DNA from: an uncultured Oribacterium sp.
GTDB lineage: Bacteria; Bacillota; Clostridia; Lachnospirales; Lachnospiraceae
Assembly (NCBI GenBank): GCA_900770445.1
Contig: CAAGKO010000095.1
Location: forward strand, 1 to 22,065
DNA: 22,065 nt
Direction: 5' to 3'
The notes beneath the pieces are model-generated. The model did no database searches, was not told where the DNA came from, and saw nothing but the letters and a program-made list of their open reading frames with translations. Shown here piece after piece: positions 8,176 through 15,354 of the stretch. The position numbers were made by a program, and so were the translations under genes. Numbering within the stretch: position 1 is the first letter of the stretch; every line of letters begins with the position of its first letter.

Positions 8176-9522
8176 ATGGAACGATATATTATAAAGAAGC
8201 TGCTGGACTGGAAGAATTCGCCTTATCGGAAACCACTGATTCTGAAAGGCGTTCGTCAGGTGGGTAAAACCTGGATTCTGAAGGAGTTTGGCCGGCGTTA
8301 CTATGAGAATACCGCTTATTTTAACTTCGACGAAAATGAGGAGTATAAGCAGTTCTTTGAAACCACGAAGGATGTTGACCGGATTCTGCAGAACCTGATG
8401 CTGGCAAGCGGTCAGAAGATCGTGCCGGAAAAGACGCTTATCATTTTCGATGAGGTTCAGGATTGCCCGAAGGTGATCAACTCCATGAAGTATTTCTGCG
8501 AAAATGCGCCGCAGTATCATATCGCCTGCGCCGGTTCACTGTTGGGGATTGCGCTGGCGAAGCCCTCCTCTTTTCCAGTGGGCAAGGTGAACTTCATGCA
8601 GATCGATCCGATGACCTTCTCGGAATTTCTGCTTGCAAATGGAGATGAAAATCTGGCTGCATATCTCGACAGCGTTGATACGCTTGAACCCATCCCAGAT
8701 GCATTTTTTAATCCGCTCTATGAGAAACTGAAGATGTATTATGTCACCGGTGGTATGCCTGAGTCTGTGCTCATGTGGACAGAAGCCCGTGATATTCCGG
8801 CCATGCAGGAGGCGCTTTCCGGCATTATCGATGCCTATGAGCGGGATTTTGCGAAGCATCCGGATACCCGAGAGTTCCCGAAAATCTCGATGCTTTGGAA
8901 ATCCATCCCATCTCAGCTGGCCAGAGAAAACAAGAAATTCATCTACAAGGTCATCAAAGAAGGTGCCAGAGCCCGTGAATACGAGGATGCGCTGCAATGG
9001 CTGGTCGACGCCCGGCTGGTTCATAAGATATACCGAAGTACTGCGCCTGGCCTTCCGATCGCAGCCTACGATGACCTGTCTGCCTTTAAAATCTACCTGG
9101 TGGATGTCGGTCTACTCCGCCGTCTGGCCCAGCTGGCACCTACAGCCTTCGGTGAAGGCAACCGCCTGTTCACGGAATTTAAGGGCGCGCTGACCGAGAA
9201 CTTCGTCCTCCAGACACTGATCACACAGTTTGAGGTGGTTCCGCGCTACTGGACACAGAGTAATCCGCCTTATGAAGTAGATTTCCTGATTCAGCGGGAA
9301 AATGATATTTTCCCTGTAGAAGTGAAAGCCGAAGACAACACCTCCAGCAGGAGTCTGAAGAAGTTTAAGGAGCTTTTCCCGGATAAGGTGAAGCTTCGAA
9401 TACGCTTCTCTCTCGATAATCTGAAACTGGATGATGATATGCTGAATATTCCACTGTTTATGGCGGATCAGGCAGACCGACTGATCGGTCTTGCACTGCA
9501 GCAGCGAAACAATCAGGGATGA
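8176..9522 (+). CDS. AAA ATPase with DUF4143 (PD-(D/E)XK-like) C-terminal domain
   Basis: 448 aa from ATG 8176; GAGGAG at 8163-8168 sets this start, and the in-frame GTG at 8161 would remove the ribosome site. The N-terminal AAA_14-type P-loop domain shows Walker A GVRQVGKT (25-32), Walker B IIFDEVQD (Asp92-Glu93) and a CAGSLLG sensor-like segment. The C-terminal DUF4143 domain has E367-V-D369 followed by VEVKA (Glu382, Lys384), the D...ExK arrangement of restriction-endonuclease-like folds. These ATPases are abundant, often multi-copy, in bacteria and archaea; their biological role is poorly known, although toxin-antitoxin, defence and mobile-element contexts are common. The gene is monocistronic, with the repeat array in front and a terminator hairpin behind. 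Family assignment is firm, function unknown. Confidence 0.9.
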   Translation: MERYIIKKLLDWKNSPYRKPLILKGVRQVGKTWILKEFGRRYYENTAYFNFDENEEYKQFFETTKDVDRILQNLMLASGQKIVPEKTLIIFDEVQDCPKVINSMKYFCENAPQYHIACAGSLLGIALAKPSSFPVGKVNFMQIDPMTFSEFLLANGDENLAAYLDSVDTLEPIPDAFFNPLYEKLKMYYVTGGMPESVLMWTEARDIPAMQEALSGIIDAYERDFAKHPDTREFPKISMLWKSIPSQLARENKKFIYKVIKEGARAREYEDALQWLVDARLVHKIYRSTAPGLPIAAYDDLSAFKIYLVDVGLLRRLAQLAPTAFGEGNRLFTEFKGALTENFVLQTLITQFEVVPRYWTQSNPPYEVDFLIQRENDIFPVEVKAEDNTSSRSLKKFKELFPDKVKLRIRFSLDNLKLDDDMLNIPLFMADQADRLIGLALQQRNNQG

Positions 9523-9555
9523 TGAAGAACAGGTCCAGATGACTACATTTCGTAT

Positions 9556-9590
9556 AAAAGCCCCGGTTCAGCTAATGAGCCAGGGCTTTT
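9556..9590 (+). terminator. Rho-independent terminator after AAA ATPase gene
   Basis: The hairpin AAAAGCCCCGGTTC / GAGCCAGGGCTTTT has one mismatch and one wobble, with a 7-nt loop, and ends in TTTT. The AAAA on the left side means it could also stop transcription arriving leftward, including from the HicAB genes. Confidence 0.75.
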
Positions 9591-9676
9591 CCATATCAAC
9601 GCTTCCTGCGCTGGTTTATGATTTCTATTTCTTCTTCACCATACACCGTTTCTTAAAGAACGAGATGCCATAACCA

Positions 9677-10030
9677 TCACCCATATACTGCGCCTTTCTC
9701 TGCCAGTTTCTCCTGAATTGCTTCAGAAACGAACTGATTCATCGTCACACCTTCTTTTGCAGCCTCCAGTGCGGCACAGCGATGCATTTCCGGTTTTATC
9801 CTCACATTAAAAACTCCCCGGAACTCCTTCTCCGGCTTCTTACCACACTGGGCACAATAATCAAGATAGTTATCAATACTGTTATGAAATGACTCCACCA
9901 ATTCACTAACGGAAGTTCCATGAAAATAGAGTGAATCCGTTATGCCCAGAACTTCTCCAACAAAAATCTGATCTGTGTAATCAAAATCGACTTTGGCATG
10001 ATAGCCCTTGTATTCCATCAAAGAATTCAT
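9677..10030 (-). CDS. hicB: HicB family antitoxin
   Basis: 117 aa. The N-terminal half (about 5-65) has the HicB fold pattern: Y-K-G-Y-H-A-K-V-D-F-D, then FVGEVLGITDSLYFHGTS, then a helix ending SIDNYLDYC. The C-terminal half (about 74-111) is a ribbon-helix-helix DNA-binding region with FNVRIKPEMHR and VTMNQFVSEAI. HicB binds and neutralises HicA and usually represses its own operon through the RHH domain. Its ATG overlaps the hicA stop by four bases (ATGA), so translation is coupled, with toxin first, as usual for hicAB. An alternative start at Met5 is possible. Confidence 0.85.
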   Translation of the reverse strand: MNSLMEYKGYHAKVDFDYTDQIFVGEVLGITDSLYFHGTSVSELVESFHNSIDNYLDYCAQCGKKPEKEFRGVFNVRIKPEMHRCAALEAAKEGVTMNQFVSEAIQEKLAEKGAVYG

Positions 10031-10290
10031 TTTTCCACCTCCCCGATTTCTGTCAGAAACTTTATGACAGCTTTAATCTGATACCTGTAGAGTTCATTTC
10101 CAGGATGAGGCCCGTCAAACTGCAGAATACGGTTTGTTGTTTCGTGCAAATACCCTATTCCAGATCCTCGTCCACCAGAGAACTTCGAACAGCCACATCT
10201 TTTCATCAGCGCATCTAAATCTCGTGTTGTAAAATTACTTGGCATCGGCTTCGAAAGTAATTTCTGTAATAATTCTTCCTTCTTCGGCAT
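10027..10290 (-). CDS. hicA: HicA family toxin (predicted mRNA interferase)
   Basis: 87 aa, the usual HicA size. The sequence shows the dsRBD-like pattern of the family: an N-terminal helix KEELLQKLLSKP, then FTTRDLDALMKRCG, then GGRGSGIGYLHE, then ILQFDGPHPGNEL and a C-terminal helix IKAVIKFLTEIG. The Gly-Ser-His motif of classical HicA reads Gly-Ser-Gly here, with a His four residues on; the catalytic assignment is therefore uncertain, though I recall this form as common in Bacillota. HicA toxins cleave mRNA on ribosomes and halt growth. The start ATG 10290-10288 follows GGAGGAG closely. It is co-transcribed with hicB from the promoter/operator just upstream. Confidence 0.82.
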   Translation of the reverse strand: MPKKEELLQKLLSKPMPSNFTTRDLDALMKRCGCSKFSGGRGSGIGYLHETTNRILQFDGPHPGNELYRYQIKAVIKFLTEIGEVEK

Positions 10291-10302
10291 ATCTCCTCCG
10301 CT

Positions 10303-10348
10303 GTAACTATTCTATAGTTACATTACCCAGATTTTGATATTCTGTCAA
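10303..10348 (-). promoter_or_regulatory. hicAB promoter with palindromic operator
   Basis: A perfect 8-bp inverted repeat, GTAACTAT-TCT-ATAGTTAC, occupies 10303-10321. On the minus strand a consensus -35 TTGACA (10348-10343) lies 17 bp before a weak -10 TAATGT (10325-10320), which abuts and slightly overlaps the palindrome. This fits autorepression by the HicB ribbon-helix-helix domain. Confidence 0.65.
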
Positions 10349-10376
10349 TGATAAAAAGCGGATTATCTAATGCGAA

Positions 10377-10529
10377 TTTTGCGTGAGCAAGGGGTGGGGT
10401 CAATGACTTATATTCTGCCACACACGAATGGTGGGTGGGCTCACGCAAAAGAGCTGCTGGGCGGTGTCGCACGCCCACTCGTTATCGCCTTGACCTTCGT
10501 GCTAATATAAATCACAATATAAGCACGAA
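10377..10529. repeat. Inverted-repeat-rich intergenic region of unknown nature
   Basis: Perfect 12-bp arms TTTTGCGTGAGC (10377-10388) and GCTCACGCAAAA (10439-10450) enclose 50 bp with G-rich runs (GGGGTGGGG at 10392-10400 and GGTGGGTGGG near 10430-10439). A second hairpin follows, GGGC-G-GTG-TCG-CAC-GCCC (10459-10476). Then 8-bp arms TTCGTGCT (10496-10503) and AGCACGAA (10522-10529) enclose an AT-rich loop. No reading frame of note covers it. It may be a structured RNA, a relic of a small mobile element, or regulatory DNA. Confidence 0.55.
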
Positions 10530-10533
10530 AGCT

Positions 10534-10542
10534 TGGTATAAT
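10534..10542 (+). promoter_or_regulatory. Candidate extended -10 promoter
   Basis: TTGGTATAAT contains a consensus TATAAT (10537-10542) preceded by an extended -10 TGN (10534-10536). No good -35 is seen. It points towards the short ORF and the I42 inhibitor gene downstream. Confidence 0.45.
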
Positions 10543-10591
10543 ACGGAACGCCGAATATGTGATCCGACGATATATGGAGGTATTATTGTAA

Positions 10592-10672
10592 ATGCAGTTA
10601 ACACCAGAACAGGTTGAAAATTGTGTAAAAATAAAAATAATTCCTGTGACCTATACTTCTCTTCTTCTGTGA
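10592..10672 (+). CDS. Possible 26-aa small ORF
   Basis: ATG at 10592 follows GGAGG (10576-10580) by 11 nt and lies about 50 nt after the extended -10 promoter. The reading frame encodes 26 residues beginning MQLTPEQVEN and ending in hydrophobic LLL. It has the signals of an expressed leader peptide or may be the 5' remnant of a lost gene. I do not recognise the peptide. Weak call. Confidence 0.25.
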   Translation: MQLTPEQVENCVKIKIIPVTYTSLLL

Positions 10673-10732
10673 TTAAGGATGTAAGGAACAAAACACAGGA
10701 TATCCGATTCAAAAACGAAAGGAAATAATACT

Positions 10733-11416
10733 ATGAGAAAGAATATGATCAACAGCAACATGAAGAGCATCCTCATCGCGGGGATCCTGATCGCGACGGT
10801 CGCGACGACGGCGTGCGCAGGTGTGAAGGCACAGGGCGTGACACCGAAGACCACCGAGGCGGCAAGCAGCGGTCCATCCGTGCCGACCGCGGATATGAAT
10901 CAGGAAGCAGCGAAGCCGGAGGCAGGCATGGCGTTCGATGATGCATACACGAACACCGACGCAAAGCCGGAGGCGGGCATGGCGCTCGATGGCGCATATA
11001 CCAGCGGTGATGCGTCGGATCTGCAGATCAACTACTACGATACCGAGGAGGCGGGTGGCATCATGACCCTGGAAGCCGCGAACCACTGGGCACGCTTCGA
11101 TTTCTTCTCGAACCCGACGATCGGCGAGGACTGGAGCTACACCATGGATAACAACATCCTCGATGTCGAGAAAACCTACACAGCGAAGGATCCGTCCGAT
11201 ACCATGAATATCAATGATGGCACCACCCGTTTCGTGCTCACCCCGAACGCGCTCGGCACCGTAACCGTCACCTTCAACTACGGCAAGGCCGGTGCAGAGC
11301 CGGATGACACCATGATCTACACCTTCGTGGTCGATGAGGATCTCCGCATCACCCTCGTGAAGGCCGAGAACCCGCACGGCGACAAGAGCATGATCGTGCG
11401 CCCGGTAGTGAAGTAA
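10733..11416 (+). CDS. Secreted chagasin-like (I42 family) cysteine-protease inhibitor
   Basis: 227 aa. A basic N-terminus and a hydrophobic stretch (about 12-27) form a signal peptide ending TTAC28AG, a near-lipobox, so the product is secreted or lipid-anchored at Cys28. A low-complexity linker (about 35-95) contains two tandem 17-residue units, 61-77 and 78-94, each starting KPEAGMA. The C-terminal domain (about 97-222) has the marks of the chagasin/I42 fold: NPTIG..W at 127-134 (NPTTG motif), then a GTTRFVLTPNALGTVTVTFNY segment, and an acidic loop where many I42 members have RPW. I42 proteins inhibit papain-like cysteine proteases. The start is ATG 10733 after AGGAAA. The coding region is GC-rich next to an AT-rich upstream region. 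A strong terminator follows 11 nt after the stop. Family call by motif; the third loop is not canonical. Confidence 0.7.
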   Translation: MRKNMINSNMKSILIAGILIATVATTACAGVKAQGVTPKTTEAASSGPSVPTADMNQEAAKPEAGMAFDDAYTNTDAKPEAGMALDGAYTSGDASDLQINYYDTEEAGGIMTLEAANHWARFDFFSNPTIGEDWSYTMDNNILDVEKTYTAKDPSDTMNINDGTTRFVLTPNALGTVTVTFNYGKAGAEPDDTMIYTFVVDEDLRITLVKAENPHGDKSMIVRPVVK

Positions 11417-11427
11417 ATCATCTATAT

Positions 11428-11465
11428 AAAAAGCGATGACTCTCCTTTTGAGTCATCGCTTTTTT
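11428..11465 (+). terminator. Rho-independent terminator after I42 inhibitor gene
   Basis: Perfect 15-bp arms (11428-11442 and 11450-11464, core AGCGATGACTC / GAGTCATCGCT) have a 7-nt loop and a T6 tail. The A5 run on the left makes it bidirectional in principle. Confidence 0.92.
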
Positions 11466-11550
11466 GTTTGAGGATTTTTATAAAAAGAAGATCCGCTTCT
11501 ATACGCAGACAGCAGGGGATTTAATTTCGTAGTCTTGTGGATTTGATGAT

Positions 11551-11582
11551 CAGATTCCCTGCGATGGTGGACAGAGAATCTG
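11551..11582. repeat. Imperfect inverted repeat between I42 gene and cyuA-like gene
   Basis: CAGATTCCCTG (11551-11561) and CAGAGAATCTG (11572-11582) pair with one mismatch around a 10-nt loop, downstream of the minus-strand cyuA-like gene. It lacks a T run on either strand, so a terminator role is doubtful. Confidence 0.35.
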
Positions 11583-11629
11583 ATTTCGATGCTCGGGAAG
11601 TCACAGCGTGCCCTTCCCGTTCTTATCCA

Positions 11630-12898
11630 TTATTTCTTTTTTAAAATATCAAGAATCGTGTCTTCTGTTTTCTCCATACCAGGCGATGCAATCATGCCCA
11701 TATTCTTCATGGTTTTTTCCGGAGTACTTCCATTGATTCCATGCACATCTTCGATATATACTCCCTGCATCGCCATGCGCACCGACGCAAATGCCGCGCT
11801 GACTGCCACGACCCCCTTCATAGTACAGCCCTGATTTCCGCCATCGCAGATCATACCGGTGATGCTGCTCGCCATGTTGTTGATGACATGTATCATCTGC
11901 TCGACCGTTCCCTGCTTCAGGAGCACGAGACCGCAGGCCATACCTGTTCCCGCCGCAATCGCACATCCACAGAATGCCGAAAGCTTTCCGGAATATTCCT
12001 TTATGTACATACACACGAGATATGACAGTGCCGTCGCCCGAAGAAGCTGCTCATCTGTATAGTGATTCGTCTTACATACCGCATACAGTGGCAGGGTCGC
12101 GATGATACCATGCGCACCGGAACCGGTAATGCTCATCGCCGCCTGATCGAGTCCGATCACCCGTGCCTCGATTGCGGCGTTGCACAGAAGCTGCGCCGTT
12201 TTCTCTTCATCCTCCGAAATCACCTGCTGCCCATTCTGTGCATACAGATACTTCGCAAAACTCGTTTTATCGCTGTGCCGCCCCTCTTCGAAAAGCGCCA
12301 TATTTGTCTCGTATGCGCTCTCAATAAAGGAAATCTCCTCGAGCGGCACCGTCTTTGCATACTCGACGAGCTGCGCCAGCGTATACTTATGAATCGTCGG
12401 CACAACCTGCTCGCCGTCTGTACCGGCAACCGCCTTCTCAAATAGCACATTTCCGTTCTTTTCGATACGGACAATGTTGGTGTGCGCATCGCGGATGGTG
12501 ACACATGCCACATCATCCCCGGAACGCACCGTGGCCCGAATAAAAATCTTACTCGAAATGCTGTCGAGTTTCACCCTTACCTGATTTTCGCGAATCATCC
12601 TCTCTGCCTTTTTCTCATCTTCCTCTGTGATGTTCGAAAGGCACTCCAGTTTCTGCTCTGCTTTCGCGCAGATCGCACCGAACGCTGCCGCATATAAATT
12701 TCCTACGTAGCGGCTGCCCGGAATACCACATGTATAAGCATTTTTATACATGCCGCTGTTTAACTCTACAAGGATGCTATCCACCTCACCGATAAGACAG
12801 TCCCTCGCCGATGCTACCGCATATGCGATGGCACCCGGCTCCGTGACCCCCAGTGCCGGTCGCATGTCTTCTTTAATAAGTTCCGTTAATGAATGCAT
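11630..12898 (-). CDS. CyuA/YhaM (UPF0597)-family L-cysteine desulfidase-like protein
   Basis: 422 aa, full length for the family (E. coli YhaM/CyuA and archaeal CdsB), which shares the serine dehydratase alpha-chain fold and carries a [4Fe-4S] cluster; known members split cysteine to pyruvate, ammonia and sulfide. Recognised segments are PALGVTEPGAIAYA (14-27), a Gly-rich YTCGIPGSRYVGN, ACVTIRDAHTNIV, GSGAHGIIATLP, CGCAIAAGTGMACGL and the C-terminal GMICDGGNQGCTMK with cluster-ligand candidates. The N-terminal GCTEP Cys of CyuA/CdsB reads Val18 here (GVTEP), so the substrate or mechanism may differ. The start ATG 12898-12896 follows GAAGGAGTG. It lies 47 nt downstream of the D-aminoacylase gene in the same direction, so the pair probably forms an operon for using an N-acylated amino acid. 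Confidence 0.8.
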   Translation of the reverse strand: MHSLTELIKEDMRPALGVTEPGAIAYAVASARDCLIGEVDSILVELNSGMYKNAYTCGIPGSRYVGNLYAAAFGAICAKAEQKLECLSNITEEDEKKAERMIRENQVRVKLDSISSKIFIRATVRSGDDVACVTIRDAHTNIVRIEKNGNVLFEKAVAGTDGEQVVPTIHKYTLAQLVEYAKTVPLEEISFIESAYETNMALFEEGRHSDKTSFAKYLYAQNGQQVISEDEEKTAQLLCNAAIEARVIGLDQAAMSITGSGAHGIIATLPLYAVCKTNHYTDEQLLRATALSYLVCMYIKEYSGKLSAFCGCAIAAGTGMACGLVLLKQGTVEQMIHVINNMASSITGMICDGGNQGCTMKGVVAVSAAFASVRMAMQGVYIEDVHGINGSTPEKTMKNMGMIASPGMEKTEDTILDILKKK

Positions 12899-12945
12899 CT
12901 TTCACACTCCTTCTCATACATTCTTTAAAAACGATCTATCCTTGA

Positions 12946-14535
12946 TTACTTTTCATCCACTCTCCGAAGCACTCTACCATTGCATAGTGAATGGTACTCT
13001 CCCTGCTCCACGGCGAGCGCACCGTTGATCATCACATAATCGATGCCGTCTGCCAGCGCATCATGATGATCATAGTCTGCATTGTCATGAAGCTTTTCGA
13101 AATCCATCACCAGAATATCGGCCTTATGACCTTCCAGCAGTTTTCCTCTATCCGTTAAGCCGATCTTGTCTGCCGGCATACCGGTCATCTTATAGATAGC
13201 ATTCGGCAGAGAAAGCAGATGCTCCTGCTTCACATACTTTTCAAGCACGCGGATAAATGCGGAGAAGTAGCGCGGATGCGTCTTGCCAGGAGAAGCAAAT
13301 CCATCTGTGCAGATCATCGACGCCGGATCAAATACCACGCGCGCGACATCTGCCGCATCCATGAAGAATACAATCATCATCACGATGTTTCGGCTCTCCT
13401 TAATGATATCGAGGGCCGTCTCAAACGGATCTCTTCCTAACTCTTCTGCAATCGTCGCAACCGTTTTTCCTTCATACGCCTTGACGGCACATTCGTTGAT
13501 CAGAATCCGATCCCAGGAGCCGGCGAGCTGATAGAAGCTCTCATAGTCCGGTTCTTCGTTCTTGATTTCTTCGATCATTCGTGCACGTAAGTCCGGATCC
13601 TCCAGACGCTCGAGCAGTTTCTCTACACCACCCGCAAGCGCCCATGGTGGAAGAATCGAGTTAAAGTTCGTGCTTGCAGCATCGTATGGATACACATCGC
13701 AGTTCACCGGCAGTCCTTCTGCGCGGGCATCCGCAATCATCCGGAGCGTTTCTTTCACCTTCCCGTGATTTCTCTTTCCTGCTGCCTTGTGATGCGAGAT
13801 TTCAGCATTGACCCCGGTCAGGCGAGATACACGAATCGTTTCCTGTACCGCATCGAGAAGGCCCTCGCTTTCGCTTCGCATATGCGAAGAATACATACCA
13901 TCATAGGCCTTTACAACTTCTGCAAGCTGCACCATCTCCCCGTCATCCGCGAACAGTCCAGGCGGATAAATCAGGCCGGACGACATACCGAAGGCACCAT
14001 CTTCCATCGCCTCCGCGAGCAGCTTTTTCATCTTCTCCATCTCTTCATCCGTTAATTTTCTATCTTCGAAGCCAGCGACTGCGATGCGAAGCGCACCATG
14101 GCCGACCAGCGCTGCTGTATTCAGCACCGGATGCCGACGTTCCACCTCATCCAGATACTCCTTAAAGGAATTCCAGTCATACGGAAGCGGCACACACGCA
14201 TAGTACGGATCACAGTACTTCTCCAGCAGCGCCTTCGTTTCCGGATTCACCGGTGCCGCCGAAATACCACAGTTTCCGATTACCTCTGTCGTAAATCCCT
14301 GCTGCAGACGCTTCGCATTCTTTCCCTCGAAAAAGCAGACAGCATCCGAGTGACAGTGGATGTCGATAAAGCCAGGCGTCACGATACGACCAGCCGCATC
14401 GATGACACGCTTCGCCGGCGCATCGATCTCGCCGATATTTACGATGGTATCCCCTTTAATTGCGATATCCGCCGGATAAGGTGCTGTGTTTGTGCCATCC
14501 ACGATCACACCATTCTTGATAAGATAGTCATACAT
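12946..14535 (-). CDS. N-acyl-D-amino-acid deacylase (D-aminoacylase), amidohydrolase family
   Basis: 529 aa when started at ATG 14535-14533, chosen because AAAGGAG lies just upstream; a 16-residue longer frame exists but would include that ribosome site. The amidohydrolase pattern is complete: TPGFIDIHCHSD (His60, His62, Asp64), GNCGIS with the metal-ligand Cys typical of D-aminoacylases, VGHGALR, SSGLIYPPG, a metal His in SSHMRSESE, EISHHKAAG, the Asp of CTDGFASPG and a closing HPRYF. The enzyme removes the acyl group from N-acyl-D-amino acids in the cytoplasm. The downstream cyuA-like gene could then break down the released amino acid. The LysR-type remnant read in the opposite direction just upstream was probably its former regulator. 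The family is secure; the exact substrate is not. Confidence 0.9.
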   Translation of the reverse strand: MYDYLIKNGVIVDGTNTAPYPADIAIKGDTIVNIGEIDAPAKRVIDAAGRIVTPGFIDIHCHSDAVCFFEGKNAKRLQQGFTTEVIGNCGISAAPVNPETKALLEKYCDPYYACVPLPYDWNSFKEYLDEVERRHPVLNTAALVGHGALRIAVAGFEDRKLTDEEMEKMKKLLAEAMEDGAFGMSSGLIYPPGLFADDGEMVQLAEVVKAYDGMYSSHMRSESEGLLDAVQETIRVSRLTGVNAEISHHKAAGKRNHGKVKETLRMIADARAEGLPVNCDVYPYDAASTNFNSILPPWALAGGVEKLLERLEDPDLRARMIEEIKNEEPDYESFYQLAGSWDRILINECAVKAYEGKTVATIAEELGRDPFETALDIIKESRNIVMMIVFFMDAADVARVVFDPASMICTDGFASPGKTHPRYFSAFIRVLEKYVKQEHLLSLPNAIYKMTGMPADKIGLTDRGKLLEGHKADILVMDFEKLHDNADYDHHDALADGIDYVMINGALAVEQGEYHSLCNGRVLRRVDEK

Positions 14536-14640
14536 GAGGTTTTCTCCTTTCACCATCACATAACGATACGAGCGGATCAGCAACGCATATTCAACGCAGA
14601 ATATTCACGTCCCATCGCTGATCGACGAACTCGTTCACTT

Positions 14641-15324
14641 ATGTTTTCTTTTTATAACCATACAAGTTCCTGTTTCTTCATTCTCACCCTTTCCGTAGCC
14701 TCCTCCCGCTACGCTATTGTAGAACGTGCCTTTACGAATTTTTATAATCAGCATGAGCACTACGAATTACAGAACCTATCCATTTCTGAATTCAATGCAG
14801 AGGATGTCCTGTACCAGGTGTATGATGGCCGCTTCACGCTGGGCGTCATTCTGATTTCCAGTGATGAAAAAGCACACTGGAAACACAAAGCAGGTCTTTA
14901 CAATCTCACGTGGGAAACCCTCTCGATTCAGCCTTCTTATATTCAGGTCGGCATGCAGCACCCGCTTGCGCAGAAACAGAGCGTCTGCATCGAGGAGCTG
15001 AAGGACTATCCTCATGCCACCATGGCTGCAAGCGATGTCTCTTCGATCCTCTCCTGCTCAGATATCCGCGGTTATGACGAGAAACGGGCGAAGAAGCGAA
15101 TTCTCGTAAATGATAAGTCCATGATGTACGAGATTCTCACACACACGAATGCTTTCTATATCGGCGTCAACCTCGAAGCTCTCGCGCCAAAAAACGGACA
15201 GATCTGCTACCTTCCGATTGAAGACACCGATGTGACCATCGAAATCGCACTCCTGCACCTTGAAACGCATAAGCTCACGAAAACCGAGCAGAGTTTCATC
15301 GAAGAGTTAAAAAAACTGCTATAG
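14641..15324 (+). pseudogene. LysR-family regulator lacking its DNA-binding domain (truncated)
   Basis: The frame from ATG 14641 encodes 227 residues that match the LysR substrate-binding domain: LTLSVASSRYAIVERAFTNF is the usual opening strand and helix of that domain, DGRFTLGVILI and HPLAQKQSVCIEELKDYP are the typical hinge and second-lobe segments, and the protein ends naturally at ELKKLL. The roughly 90-residue N-terminal helix-turn-helix is missing: only 105 bp separate this ATG from the divergent deacylase start, there is no ribosome site, and the first ~15 residues look like non-coding sequence read through. LysR regulators commonly sit divergent to the genes they control, so this is likely the decayed regulator of the deacylase/cyuA-like pair. 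An expressed effector-domain-only protein is possible but less likely. Confidence 0.65.
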
Positions 15325-15354
15325 AACTGTACTCAAGTGATAGCAGCGCGGATA

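Noticed and set aside
10377..10450. Retron msr-msd or insertion-sequence ends
   Set aside because: No reverse transcriptase or transposase lies nearby, and no target-site duplication is seen at the 12-bp arms.
14098..14640. N-terminal extension of the LysR frame
   Set aside because: The frame is open but lies antisense to the deacylase and does not encode a helix-turn-helix; the LysR similarity begins only near 14670.
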